Notes: a model not told the origin generated them from the letters alone. A DNA stretch of 64,000 nt from Mesostigma viride (GCA_009746045.1 RPFO01000645.1:677185-741184); one strand, 5' to 3'. Shown: positions 24,501 through 35,985, counted from the stretch's first letter. Numbers and translations are program-made.

Positions 24501-25692
24501 TCCCAACCCAACTATTGGAGCCTTGAGGCAAATGCAGGCTCGACCATTGTTCCTCATTGCACGTGCTATGTATGTGCGTGCCTGGTCTGCGTACCAACAT
24601 CCCTCAGGTGTGGCACGGGAGCTGGCCTTGACAGCACGCGTGTTCAGCGGCGCCCAAGCAAACGCCATGGGACTGGTAAGTGATGCTTCTTTTCAACTCC
24701 TTGTTTTCTGTAAACATGGCGGCCAGGCCGTAATGGCTTGGGTGCAGTTTCCAGGCTGTGGCTTAAGCACTGTGTGCGGGGCTGTCGTTTGTACGGATGA
24801 GCAATCGCACGTTAAGGGCGCCTTGCTTAGCTTGCTAAATGTTGTGCCCTGGTGCAGTGACATTTCCAATGCAGGCAGTGAAGGAACACACTACTCGCAT
24901 GTGTTGTCAACGTCTGCACCACCATTGCGTAGCAAACTCTGGCTGTTCTGTACGTGGGATATCTGAAGCGCATGCCGGGGTGGCAGGGTCACTCCTCCCT
25001 GTGGTGGTAACGCTGCTGCGTATGTCTCCCTTTGCCCCCGCATCCTGCCAGGTGACTGAGGCGTTCCCCTCGCGTGAGCAGCTGCTTGCCAAGGCCAAGG
25101 AGACAGCAATTTTGATTGCTGCCAAGTCCCCGCTGGCAGTGGCCGGCACCAAGGCCGTCCTGCTGCATGCCAGGTATACGCGCGTGACTTTTCCTGTCGA
25201 CGCATTCATATTCAAAGGAAGAAGAATGGACATCTGTGGGAAACCTGGGTGAGGGAAAGTATTGCATAGGAGGATATGCGAGGCAAATCGGTTAAAGAAC
25301 ACAAAAACATATGCACCAGTTCGATTCCGGTCGGATTCATTTGCAGATCGCGTTTTTCCGCGTTTTCCGCGGCCCGGCACTGAACGCAAATGGTTTTCAC
25401 CTTTGCGGAGTGCCTGATCAGAATATGCACGAATCGGTGGTGTCCCTGTTTGACAAGTTTGAGCATGCGATGTGCTTGCAACGGCCTCTGTTTCCTCTAT
25501 CATTTTTAACCCGCTCTGCGGCTTCTTTTATTTTCTTTGCTTGGCTCCAGGGACCACCCTTCGGTCGCTGAGGGGCTTGACTACGTGGCCACATGGAACT
25601 CGGCGGTGCTGTTCTCGTCGGATTTGGACGAGGGACTGGCTGCAGCGGCCTCTAGGGGAAAGCGACCCCCCAGGTTTAATGCCAAGTTGTGA
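21574..25692 (+). CDS. DCI1: Peroxisomal delta(3,5)-delta(2,4)-dienoyl-CoA isomerase, eight exons
   Basis: Exons are 21574-21732, 22306-22446, 22979-23062, 23492-23545, 24171-24237, 24608-24675, 25052-25173 and 25551-25692, all GT-AG and in phase. They give 278 aa, typical for this crotonase-family enzyme. Landmarks are VTLNRPQKANSI near the N-terminus, GAGAHFCAGIEL (oxyanion-hole region), VPVIAAVHGCCFGAGLDL, ACDLRYCTEDAQF, then KEVDLAITADIGTLQRLP. The Asp of ACDLRYC and the Glu and Asp of KEVD/TADIG correspond to the three acidic residues described as catalytic in mammalian ECH1. The protein ends NAKL, so AKL can serve as a type 1 peroxisomal targeting signal. It shifts double bonds of odd-position unsaturated acyl-CoAs during beta-oxidation. 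Start chosen as the first ATG of an in-frame exon whose length matches the family. Confidence 0.93.
23729..23772. repeat. 11-bp tandem repeat (GCCTTGCAGAA) in isomerase intron 4
   Basis: Four copies of GCCTTGCAGAA, the last incomplete. It is intronic. Confidence 0.9.
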
Positions 25693-26029
25693 CCATTTTC
25701 TTATTGGGGGGGTGGGTGGGCCCGGGGGAGAGGACGGGAGAATGTGCCAAGCTCTGGTGGCATGCTATATGAATTTATTGATGGCAGCACTTAAGCCAGC
25801 CGGTGGAGTCTATGTATATGTGTGGATGAGACAGTTGGCACGCCCTTGACATTGATGAATCCCGGCCGACCTGCCTGCCTACCTGCCTGGGCACCCCGGG
25901 ACATTGTTCACCGTCTAACGTAGACTACCTGGTCACTGATATGGAGTTCGCACGTACTAGCAGGCGCGTATATACATGATGCCTAGCTTGATAGAGCGAG
26001 TTTTGCTGTGACTACGCAGAGAGCTACTC

Positions 26030-26292
26030 TCTGCTGAGAAGCCATGCCCTAGCTTTTGTATAGCCATGCTGATCTTCCCCCCCCATGACAGGCTCCCCTT
26101 AGTTGGGTTGAGCTTGATAGATCGTGGGGGTGCTGGTGCCCTTGGTGCACCTCGAGCAAGTGTCGTTTACATTCCCACCCTTGCAGGAAGTAGCTTAGAA
26201 TGTATTAAAAGCCATATGCCCCTTCTCTGGGACATGTGCTACACATACGAGTTTCCAACGGAGTTATGTTCCTAATTAATTAACTAATTACT
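26030..26292 (+). repeat. LINE-type 3' end copy with (TTAA)n tail
   Basis: Matches 35090-35345: GAGAGCTRCTCTCTGCTGAGA, then TTTTGTATAGCCATG, TTCCCACCCTTGCA, GAATGTATTAAAAGCCATAT, CCAACGGAGT, and a terminal TTAATTAA-like tail. The 35-kb copy follows a LINE ORF1, which suggests this is the 3' end of the same family. 25693-26030 holds nothing I can identify. Confidence 0.7.
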
Positions 26293-26377
26293 TGGGGACC
26301 GGACATGCCCGAATATTTTGGCGCCAAAAATTCGCGCCGGTACCGGACCAGAAATTCACGTGTGAGGCGAAATTCGG

Positions 26378-26725
26378 GTGAGGGCTGGGGTGCGATGGCC
26401 GATGGCGGATCAGGGCGTGGATATGCAGCGTGAAATTGAGGCAATGCTGGCCGTTTCAGAGTGGAAAATGTCGAACGGATATGGCGAAATCCCGTTGGAA
26501 AGTATTTGCAGTCGGGAAGGTCTTATTGCTCTCGGTTCAGCTGGCCGCAACCACGTACCCCCAACCGCCATCGATAATGACAATAACTCTTTCAGGAACG
26601 TTGCTTATCGTTGGTTTGCCGCCAGGCTGGGCTGGAGGAATAATGATGGAAGTGCCATGCAAGGAACTTCGGGGGACGAGATTATTGACGTTATCCGCCA
26701 AAGTTCTACACGTACCCAGCCCTGA
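26378..26725 (+). CDS. Hypothetical 115-aa ORF
   Basis: Open frame before the reverse-transcriptase fragment, in a different frame from it. It is not repetitive, and includes EIPLESICSREGLIALG and VAYRWFAARLGW. I do not recognise it. It may belong to the degraded LINE, to an older insertion, or be chance. Confidence 0.2.
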   Translation: MRAGVRWPMADQGVDMQREIEAMLAVSEWKMSNGYGEIPLESICSREGLIALGSAGRNHVPPTAIDNDNNSFRNVAYRWFAARLGWRNNDGSAMQGTSGDEIIDVIRQSSTRTQP

Positions 26726-28034
26726 CGGAACCCTTGGCCGACCCCAACGAGCTACCGCCGTTCACCGAGCTCGAGCTGAGCACCGCCGCCAAGCAACTCC
26801 GCTTCTACGCCGCTGTTGGACCTGACCAGCTCCCAGCCCCGGTGATTAAGCTGACGGCGCTCACGGGGTTCCTTGCGCTTGACGTCTGCAACCGGATCCT
26901 GCTTGCCGACGCGCGGCCGATTCCTGAGTGGCAGCACAGCTACCGTATTATGCTGTACAAAAACAAAGGTTCCCCTGACGACCCCGCCAACTACAGAGGA
27001 GTCTGCATCCAGAGCGCCGCACTCAAGTTGTTCATGCGCATGATCCTCAACCGCCTTCGTTCTGCTCTCGACTGTCACCTTGGGGAAAGTCCGATGGGCT
27101 TCCGTCCTGGGCGCAACACCGTCATAGCCATCTTCGTCGCGCGTCGCCTCTTCGAGGAAATCGCTCTCCTGCAACCTGGTGAGTTTCCCGCCAGCCTGAA
27201 ATTCGTCGACTTCATCAAGGCTTTTGATTCTGTCCTCTGGGACGCTCTATGGGCTGTACTTGCTCGCGCTCGCGTCCCCACTCCCCTGCTTACCGTCATC
27301 CACACGCTGTATGAGGGGTCGACCACTTCGGTGCGCACTCAACACGGCATTACCCCGCCATGCCCACTGCAGACCGGCGTCTGGCAGGGTTGCGTCCTGT
27401 CGCCGCACCTGTTTATTATTGTAGTGGATTATGTTATGCGCCAGGCACGTGCTCGCTTTGCTAGCATTGCAGGCCGTGCCCCTGGCCTAGCGATCACGAA
27501 CGAGCTTGGAGAAGCTAGGGGGGGCCGACTAACAAGCAGAATTTACTAGCTGACCGATCATGTATGCCGACGACATCACGCTCATCGAGAAGCGGGAGTC
27601 TGCCCAACTTTGGCTGGACTGCCTGGCGCTCGAGGCTCGGGCGGTTGGTCTAGAAATCAGCCCCAAAACGGAGGCCCTGCATGGCCCTCGGCATGGCAGG
27701 GCCCCCACCCACACTCCGCCTCTTAGACGATGCCGAGGTCAACTACCCTCCTTCAGGCCACTTCAAGCTGCTCGGCAGTTGGCTTCCCGACTGCGAGGAC
27801 GACATGACGACACGGATCGGCATGGCGTGGGCGCACCTCCATGACCACCGCCGCTGGTGGAGCAACCCCGCCCTACCCCGGATCGTCAAGCGTGACCTCT
27901 TCAAGGTCGTCATTCTGACGATCCTGACCTACGGCGCCGAGACCTGCCGGACACTGACGCAGGAGCTGGAGCAACGACTCGACGGCGCCGTCACCAAGAT
28001 GCTGCGCAAGGCCCTTAACATCTCCTTTAGTTAG
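26695..28034 (+). pseudogene. Non-LTR retrotransposon (LINE) reverse transcriptase, frameshifted
   Basis: Three successive frames encode parts of one RT. The first (to 27549) has the lead-in KNKGSPDDPANYRGVCIQSA, the catalytic-Asp region FVDFIKAFDSV, and GVWQGCVLSP. The second (from 27560) has YADDI, carrying the Asp pair. The third (27681-28034) has a thumb-like GHFKLLGSWL and a C-terminal LTILTYGAETCRTL. At least two frameshifts make it non-functional. No upstream endonuclease domain is visible, so the copy is 5'-truncated, as is common for LINEs. Confidence 0.88.
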
Positions 28035-28324
28035 TCCTAGTACAGGCTCCATGCTACGCCCTGGCTATGTTCAGATTACTTGCCCACGCTATAGTTGTTA
28101 TGCTACGTTTACATGGGTCTTATTGCACCCACAGTTTGCCGGATCGTTAGCGTGTCCGTTTAGCTAGCGCGCCCGAATGCAGCTGTGGCATGCCTTTGGC
28201 ATGAAGAAGACTGGGGGTCTCTGCCCTTTCTCCTGTAGTGCACACACAGGGATAAAGCACTTCGGTGCTCCGTGACTCCCCGACGGGAGCACGAGTTTAA
28301 GTAATCAATCAATTAATTAATTAA
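28035..28324 (+). repeat. 3' region of the LINE copy, ending in (AATT)n
   Basis: Non-coding sequence after the RT frames. It includes a hairpin-prone GCACTTCGGTGCTCCGTGAC and ends in CAATCAATTAATTAATTAA at 28306-28324. The short tandem tail is the same as on the dispersed repeats of this window, suggesting this LINE family supplies their mobility. Confidence 0.6.
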
Positions 28325-28389
28325 CATCCCCTTTGGTTTGCACATATTAGTAATGAGGATTTGTTTGTGTCAGCCTACCTATGGTATTG

Positions 28390-28595
28390 CACTGGTTGTA
28401 TTGCACCCGCAGTGTTGCGCCCCGGCATGATGCACCATGCCGTGGAGAGAGCGCTCTGTGGCCTGCCCACCTGCATGCGGCAGTGAGAGAAGCTAGGGCG
28501 CCCTCCCTCCTTCTCGCTGTGTATATAGGGTTGAAGGTTCCTTTACTCTGTATTGGCACCCACGTGACGCAGTCACATGCTTATTAATTAATAGT
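28390..28595 (+). repeat. Dispersed (TTAA)n-tailed repeat copy
   Basis: Same family as 8960-9155. It ends CACCCACGTGACGCAGTCAC and TTATTAATTAATAG. Confidence 0.75.
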
Positions 28596-28684
28596 TAAGG
28601 AGGATTTGTACGCTGATTTGCCCTATGTTTCCCACATTAAATATTAGGCACAGGCGCCTGGGCCTAGCCGGGCACCTGGCCCGC

Positions 28685-29128
28685 ACAGATGAGGTAGATA
28701 CATCAGATAATAGACTATAGCTGGCACCAAGCCCGCCCAGCCTGGGCGATATGTCCTCACCTGGCGTGCCCCCGGCCGCGCGCGGCAGGGCCGCCACCCG
28801 TGGACTTTTCGTGATAGACTCGGCATGGACATGTGCTACACTAGACGTGACGGGCTCACACCCGGGCAGCCTCCCGGTTTGTCTGTAATATGGAGGCAGA
28901 TGGTGCGCAAGCATAGATGGCAAGTAGTGATGAAGGAGACCACCCCCAAGCCTGTGGGGGCTCGATCCGCGTGTATATTCATAGCGATTCGGGCCGCGGT
29001 ACGTGCAGGCCTACACCCCTGTAACTAGGACCTAGATAGCTTACACCATCCATTCCATCCCATGTTCCCCTCCCACTGAGGACTTATGCTCACGTGACGC
29101 AGTCACGTGTCTATTAATTAATTAATCC
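28685..29128 (+). repeat. Dispersed repeat, about 440 bp, (TTAA)n tail
   Basis: Nearly the same sequence as 61301-61745. Both run from CAGAT(G/C)AGGTAGATACATC through GGTGCGCAAG and the Eco47-like ATTCATAGCGATTCGGGCCG to GCTCACGTGACGCAGTCACG and (TTAA)n. The 3' half is also present in the arms of the large inverted repeat. No ORF of note, so a SINE-like non-autonomous retroposon is the likeliest reading. Confidence 0.8.
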
Positions 29129-30129
29129 GCCGACTTTTTCCCGATGCGCAAGGAAGCTACATCGGTTTTGTTCCGACGTCGGACAGATAATAGAGTTTTT
29201 TTCGTGCAGTATATAGACTAGCCCGCAAACAGAAGAAATGCTGAATCCTGGCAAAGGTGCAGGCCGGGCGCAGCGGTCACGGCGACATCCGCTGCGAGGT
29301 TAGGCCGGCAGCGATTTCGAAAACACAGGCATGCCAGAAGGCATTAGGAGCAGGGGGGCGCCCTCGCGGCTCGACAAATTAAACAGAAAAGGCCAGGTCG
29401 GCAGCGCGTACAGAAGAATAAAAGGAGAAGCCAGGCATCAACGAGCGGCAGCCGCCCAGCAACACCAGCAATGGGGTCGACCCCGGCCTGGCAGCGAGGG
29501 TAGTGGTGCGCTTTTAACGCCGTCGAGCACTGGGCGCAATTAAGGAAGGCACCGGAGCTGTATGGTCCATCGCCCAAGAAGGTGGACTCGCGAGGCCATC
29601 ACGTCAAGGTATGTACGCCTCGCCTCAGACTGTGCCTGCCCCTACTCGTGGCAATTAGCCATTTGAGGAGATGCCTCGTTTGCTGGTAGATGCCCACAAA
29701 CTTGAGGCCATTCTTGGTGCCATGGCATGCCCCTCTTGCAAGCTGTGCACTGTCAAGACATAGGAGAACCAGAGCTGCACGCGACTGCTGATGCATGGTG
29801 GCAGCCCATCTTCTGTAGTGCCGTATGGTGCACTAATATAGCAGCTGCACGGGGGTACTAGATGGCGGGCCATGGTGGTGTACCAAAGCCATATCCTCTC
29901 CCTTAATTATGACCTGAGGCCGGGTACGTGTGGATCGCATGCCCAACATAACATGCTCAACAGCCTCATGGTAGTTGCTGGGGTGTTGTTAGTTAGGTAT
30001 CAGCCAGCCCACGCTTGTGCGTCTAGCCAATCTCCTAGGGCTGAGATGCAGCACGGGGCATGCCACGTGGCGCAAGGATGTCGCATGGCTGCCACGTCTG
30101 TTGTCATGGTGGCTGACACCCAACAGTTT
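29129..30129. other. Intergenic, nothing firmly recognised
   Basis: Short open frames occur (for example 29331-29543) and a donor-like AAGGTATGTAC lies at about 29608, so a first exon is possible. No family is recognisable. Confidence 0.3.
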
Positions 30130-30680
30130 TGTCCTCAATTGAGGACAGTGCAATACTGTTAATAACTCTCACACACACAAAAAAATAAATATGGGGCTTT
30201 GAACCATGATCATTTATGATGTGTTTGAGAGTTCCAATGCTTAACATCATCCATATGTGCGCATTTCCTATTTAATTATGAATTGTTACGTGCAGGGGGT
30301 CCTGCATCGGCAACCAAGGAAAACCCTCCACTAGAATGCACGAGAGAATGAGACATAAAGATCATGCTTCCAAGGACCACAAGCGGTCACCAAACCCATA
30401 GGACACCTCCCTAACATGTGGCAGCCACCCCGGGGCTGCCCATGCTTGGCCACCCCACGGAAAGCTATGACAGACGGCCAGGAACCCGATACGAGCAATC
30501 GCACTTGGCAGAGCACAAGGAAAGCAAGCTAAGCCAAACTAGGGTAAGGACAGGTTTTCAGTGGCCAAGTAAGGTCCTAGGTCTTCGTAGGACGCTTAGG
30601 TGACACCATGGTGCTTTAGCACCCTTACTAGAGCCATGCATGCAATATAAAGGGCTCATTATAGGTATTGCAAATACGAA
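30130..30680. repeat. Dispersed repeat, copy B
   Basis: Opens with the perfect 18-bp palindrome TGTCCTCAATTGAGGACA (30130-30147) and parallels 440-1000. See copy A. Confidence 0.6.
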
Positions 30681-31841
30681 GAGGCTATCGCAGCAGCAGA
30701 ATGCCAACATGACAAGGTCAACTCCTCTACCTAGCTCCCTCTAGAAAAAGGGTTATATGTCAGAAACCATATAGGCAAGATCCCAGAAAGCCTGGGAAAA
30801 ACTTTCAGCAACAAGGCAGCAACAAGAAACTATCTACACTACGCTTACCATAGCAAGCAAGGCATTGCTTTTAACGCCAGCGTTGGCCATGCAGATAACG
30901 ATTACCTTTGCATTGACGGAACGGAAGGAAAAAACGGTGGCCAGCTAACACTCGCCTCTCCCCATTCAACAGCGGCATGAAAATGAAGGGGCTGGGCATA
31001 ATACACAATCGAAATCATACAATGTAATCGAATAACAACCTACGACATGTGTTGTCGCAATTTATATGAAGCAACGGATGCGGGTGATGTCCGGAGACGG
31101 CTTCTCGACGTGCTCCCAGCCGGCCAGATGCGCGGAAAGGCTCGAAAATTATAAAAGAAAGCATGGGCACGCGCGGGCGGCACCCAGCCTTGCGGCAAAT
31201 GAAATCTATGGCTCGCGCCCACCGCCGTCGTCGCCAGGCGCAACGACGATCTGACGACCTAAAAACTGGGTATACTTAACGCTTCCAACCGCCCAAAATA
31301 CTTGTACCCAGAACTCGCCCTTGAACCCGAAAGCGTAACAATACCCACCCTCACGGTATCCGTTGCTAATGTCAAGAAAAAAGCGCGCACCACAGAGCAG
31401 TATACCGGCTGGTCATGCAATCTACGTCGCCTCCCGTTTTTCTGCAAACTAGACAAATTCCGTTCATCAAAGAATTTTTTAGAGAATCAAAAGCGACTGC
31501 CCCCCAAAAACAGCTTGGGGGGAAGCTCTAGATGTCGATCTATAATTCTGTCTTGGTCCGGGGCAAAACGATCGCCTGTATAGTTCAGGCAAGCCTCGGA
31601 CCTGGCTCGACCCCATAGCCGCAATTTGCGGGAACACACGCACGCATTGCAACGTTCCCACCAAAATAGGTACTTTTCTCCACCACATAATTTACAGGTA
31701 CGGACGGGTCCTGTCGACCCCAGTACCGCGCCGCGCCGGGTACCGAGTCCATTTTCGCGGGAAAAGGGTCAGATGACCGTTGGGACCAAGGTTTCGCGCC
31801 AATACCTGCTGCTGAAGGTGCTGTCCTTATTGGGAGGATTT
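30681..31841. other. Intergenic, nothing recognised
   Basis: No supported gene. Several 60-100-residue frames lack domain features. Confidence 0.35.
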
Positions 31842-31859
31842 TGTCCTCAATTGAGGACA
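31842..31859. repeat. Third copy of the 18-bp palindrome TGTCCTCAATTGAGGACA
   Basis: Identical to 30130-30147 including the preceding TTT. It lies about 600 bp before the decayed transposase and could mark one end of that element. Confidence 0.7.
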
Positions 31860-32469
31860 TGTGAGTTTGGGGCAATGGAGCACCTGCATGGGAAAATAAA
31901 TAGATCAGCTGACGGAGAATAAATAGGGAGACGGTGCGTGCATGGGAGCAAGAGCACAAGCGCTTTGGCGTAGATGAGGAGGGGAGGCAGGGCTGCCGCC
32001 TGACGCTGGATGGGTCATGGCCTAACCGCCGGGGGGTTTGCATCCCCCTTTGGCCAGCAGTCAACATTTCACGACGGCACTGGGCTGTGCGCGTGGGGCA
32101 CCATGCATGTCTCTGGCAAGTGCACCATGGTGTGCAGTTTGCCAGGCGGCAAGCAGGGCAAGCAAGAAGCCTGGGCCCCATGTACACGTGCTATCTCAAC
32201 CACACAGGCAGCAGTAGAAGCATGGAGGGGCAGGGGGCTGTCTCGATCTTCAATGTTGCGTGACCTGGCAATGATCCACGGTTGCGGGCATCCGCACGGG
32301 GCAGGCCGGTGACCGATTACAACTTGATCCGGCGGCACGGGGAGGAGGGGGCAGCAGGGGAGGAGGGGGCAGCAGGGGAGGATCGGGGCAGGAGGGGCGA
32401 AGGAGGTGCTGCCAAAGCCAATGGCCCAACGCTTTTACGCCGCTGAGGTGGTTAGCTATGTATGGTGAC

Positions 32470-33690
32470 ACCACCTGGTTTGCAAGCTGGGTCAAAGAGG
32501 ACGAACTCGTTCCTCTCAGAGGCAGGCCGGCCTCATCCCCGAGAAGAAGTCGAGGACATCAATCACTTGGGGGGGTGTTTGTACAATGCACTGGCCAAGC
32601 TCAAGAAGGAGCACCTGGGCAAGCTCAGGGGAGTGCTAGATGACCCCACAGTGAACTCCATGTGTTATTCCTTCCGTACGTGCATCCATGCCAATCAATT
32701 GGCACAAGGGGGCAGTCCACCTCAAGGGGGCACTAGACAACGCACTGCTGCACTACTTTAACAAGCACGACAAGTGTGAGCAGTGGCCTAACTATGTGCG
32801 GCAAGCGCATCCTAGCAAGCCGGATGTTGAGCAGCAGTGGTGTGGCTCTGTGGTGGGGCCGTGGGGGACACAACTCCCGGGTGGGGTGGGACCACGTGGC
32901 TGCCCGTCGCGGCGAGCACGCCGCAGGGGGTGATAGTAGATGTGCTGGGGCTGGTCAAGGCTGTCTGGGCCAAGTACACCACGATGGAGATTCTGGAGGC
33001 CTGCACCCACGATGCCAGCAGCAACAGGAATGAGTTCCTGCACTCCCAGCAGATCACTAGGGCTGTCCCTGGTGGGAAGGGCGGGTTTGCATGGGGCAGG
33101 GCTGTACCCAGTGCAATGGTGCATGCGCGGTCACTGGGCATACTGCACGTGCAGCACGGTAAGGAGTGGTGGCTTGACGATGCAGAGGAGCTGGGTGTGA
33201 CAGTGACCCCCGCTGTCGAGGCGCAGCGCTGCATACCATCACTGCTGCAGGAGGCAGTTCCAGCAGGCGCTCAAGGGGTGGCATGACTGGAAGCGCCATG
33301 AGATGAAAAGGAAGCTAGAGAAGAAGCAAAGGCACTGAAAGGAGGGCAAGCAGGACCGCTGCACGCATACGGCAAGGGGGCGCACTATGAGGCAGAGGGG
33401 GCTGGGGATGAGGATGGGGATGTCATGGATATTGATGATAGACTGTGCATGATCTGCGGTGGCCCCACACATACAACTCACAACCCCTTCCTCATCTGCG
33501 GTGGCACTGATATTTGTGTGCAGGGGGCCCACATGCTGTGCACCGGTCTCACCTTCGAAACTGTGCCAAAGGCGGGGGGAGTGGTACTGCCAAGACTGCG
33601 ACCCTGCATGGGGAGGCCTACAGTGATGATGAATGAGCTTTTTGCTAGTGTCTGGCGCTGCCACGTGGCATGCAATCTAGGAATATCCAT
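32470..33690 (+). pseudogene. Decayed DNA-transposon transposase with PHD-type zinc finger
   Basis: Fragments in several frames fall in the order of one protein: INHLGGCLYNALAKLKK, then AVHLKGALDNALLHYFNKHD with KCEQWPNYVRQ, then THDASSNRNEFLHSQQITRA, then a C-terminal Cys/His cluster. This order, with a helical pre-segment ending in W and a later 'TNxNE'-like box, resembles Mutator-like transposases found as multi-copy genes in algae and animals. The cluster at 33447-33625 (LCMICGG, HNPFLICGG, CVQGAHMLC, then GEWYCQDCDP in another frame) fits a PHD finger split by a frameshift in a G run. The element is dead. The family assignment is by pattern only. Confidence 0.55.
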
Positions 33691-34027
33691 CAAATAGGGC
33701 TGCGCTTGTCAGAATGACCTGAAAATTTGGGGCTGCATGTCCCCCCCTCTCTAGTATTTGAAAATATAAGATAAGGCATGATTCCATGTGTTTATGATTT
33801 TTTTTTTTTGTGTGTGAAAAAAAGTACCCATTTTGCGGGAAAATCCATCAATGTGTCTAAACATCATTATTTTGTGCTCAAAATTAGGCAGACTTTCTCA
33901 AAAGTGGAGGAAATATATGGAAATACATTATTTGGTCCAAATATGTTTGCCCATTGTCCTAGGAAAAATGTGACTAAAATAGCGTCTTTTCTATTTTTAG
34001 CACGTAATCTGCGTAAACCCGCCCCCA

Positions 34028-34907
34028 TTACCGAATCCACCTTCGTCCACCACCATCACGCCGCCCTCTCACAGCACGTGACGCCCATTGCTGCAGATGT
34101 GGCGGCAATTGGCGGCACGCTGGCTGCTGAGCTCCCCACCATCCCCACCGCCACCGCCGCCCTCCTCGCCTCCACCCCCCCCCCCCCTCCGTCTCCACCG
34201 ACTCCATCACCGCCCAGCTCCGCGACATCGACCAGCGTCTTAAGGACAACGCCATTGCTATCGAGGTTCTGCAGAACACCGCAGGCCTCACCGCCCAGGC
34301 GGTGAAGGACATTGCCGCCAAGCCAGCCCCGGCTGGCCTGGCCGGCGATGCTCCTCCCATCACCACCTGGGCGGACATGCTTAAGCAACACACCACCTCC
34401 ACCACCTCCGCCGTCGCAGCCCAGCTTCAACGGCAGACGCTTGACCTCCGCGAGGAGGCCGAGCTCGCCAAGCGCAGCCTCAACGTCATTGTCAAGAATC
34501 TCAAGATGGAGGAAGGTGAGAATTCCGAGAAGCTTGTGCGTGCTTTTGAGAGAGAAATCCTTGATCGCATGGGCCTTACTGGTGAGATCGAGCTGGTCGC
34601 CCACCGCCTTCCCCGCGCGCGGGGTAAGGCAGGGCCGCCCCCGCTCCATCTCACCTTTAAGACCCCGGCGGACAAGATTTCTTTTCTCAGACGCCGCAAG
34701 CGGCTCGAGAAGACTCTCTTCAACCTTGATGACGACTTGACCCTGGCGCAGCAACAACGACGACGGGAGCTATGGCCGACCTACCTCCAGCTCCGGCAGA
34801 CCAAGGCGGGGCAGCCGGTGTACTGGAAGGGGGCGGCCATCTACGTCGGCCACAAGCCATGGCAGGCGACCCCCGCGGCCCCAGCGACTCCAGACGCCCC
34901 AGCTTAG
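34028..34907 (+). pseudogene. LINE ORF1-like protein (coiled coil plus RRM-type), frameshifted at a C run
   Basis: The main frame encodes LREEAELAKRSLNVIVKNLK, a basic ARGK segment, HLTFKTPADKISFLRRRKRL and FNLDDDLTLAQQQRRRELWP. That order matches the L1-type ORF1p RRM and C-terminal domain (nucleic-acid chaperone that packages LINE RNA). Upstream, the coiled-coil part (ITAQLRDIDQRLKDNAIAI) is joined to a proline-rich start in another frame. The break is at the C run near 34177-34190, which may be a real mutation or a homopolymer error. The frame ends at a TAG (34905-34907). Confidence 0.6.
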
Positions 34908-35343
34908 GGGAATACAGCAGTAGTATAGTGTAGCATAGATAGACCGTGGCCATGTACACGTACGCCTTCTAGAGGCCCTATCCCAGCTAAGCCACGCGCT
35001 TCAGTTTATTTAATCATGTACATGTGTGCCTATGATGAGCCACACTCCAGACGATGCCTAGTTTTATTTAGTAATGCTGTGCCCATGCAGAGAGCTGCTC
35101 TCTGCTGAGATGCCACGCTCTAGTTTTTGTATAGCCATGATGATCTTCCCCCTCACAGGCATGCTCCCCCCTTACCCGGGCATAGCGTGATAGACCATGA
35201 GGGTGCGGGTGCCCTGGTGCACCTAGAGCAGGGGTAGCTTACATTCCCACCCTTGCATGAAGTAGCCTAGAATGTATTAAAAGCCATATGCCCCTTCTCA
35301 GGGCTATGTGCTACATCTACTCCCAACGGAGTGATGTTGATAA
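34908..35343 (+). repeat. LINE 3' region abutting the viral insertion
   Basis: Non-coding. The segment 35090-35343 matches 26030-26292 and runs into GATAATTAATTAATT, exactly where the viral terminal repeat begins. The boundary cannot be fixed to the base because both sides end in TTAATTAATT. Confidence 0.65.
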
Positions 35344-35479
35344 TTAATTAATTCAGTTCCATCATCATTCCGTCATCATTCCGTCATCGCGGCTCACAGA
35401 AGGGCACCAGCCTTATGCTGGCATCTGCCACCCCTATAGTGACCCTATAGTGACCGCGGCCTGGGAGGATGGGGTCTCA

Positions 35480-35521
35480 CCCTAAACCCTAAACCCTAAA
35501 CCCTAAACCCTAAACCCTAAA
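35480..35521. repeat. (CCCTAAA)6 telomere-type array in left TIR
   Basis: Six perfect copies of the plant/green-algal telomere heptamer, about 135 bp from the viral end. Mirrored in the right TIR. Confidence 0.97.
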
Positions 35522-35985
35522 CCAGTCTCCAGACTTTCCTTGACGCCCATGGCCTATGTATAGGAGGGAGATTTCTCCCCCCTGGCTATCACCCTCCCAC
35601 TGTGACTAAATTTACTAAGTTTACTATGGGTTTTTGTTTTTTTTTCTAGGAAATTCAAGCCAGGTGTGGTCATGCAACACACTAGTTTCCCACGGGAGTA
35701 GCTATAGTGACCTTATAGTGACCACAGTGGTGGACTCTTATGCTGGCATCCCAGGGTGACTAATTTTACTAAGTTTACTATGGGTTTTTGGTTTTTTTTC
35801 TAGGAAATTCAAGCCACCTGCCATGAGGTCGAGGTGTGACATCCATCCAGTCCCACCATGCCATAAGGGGTGAGGCGTGTGGGGCATGGACTAAGTCATT
35901 TCCCGTGGGAGACTATGTTTACTAAGTTTACTATGGGTTTTGGGTTTTATTCCTAGGAAATTAATTCAGGTGTGAACCACCAAAA

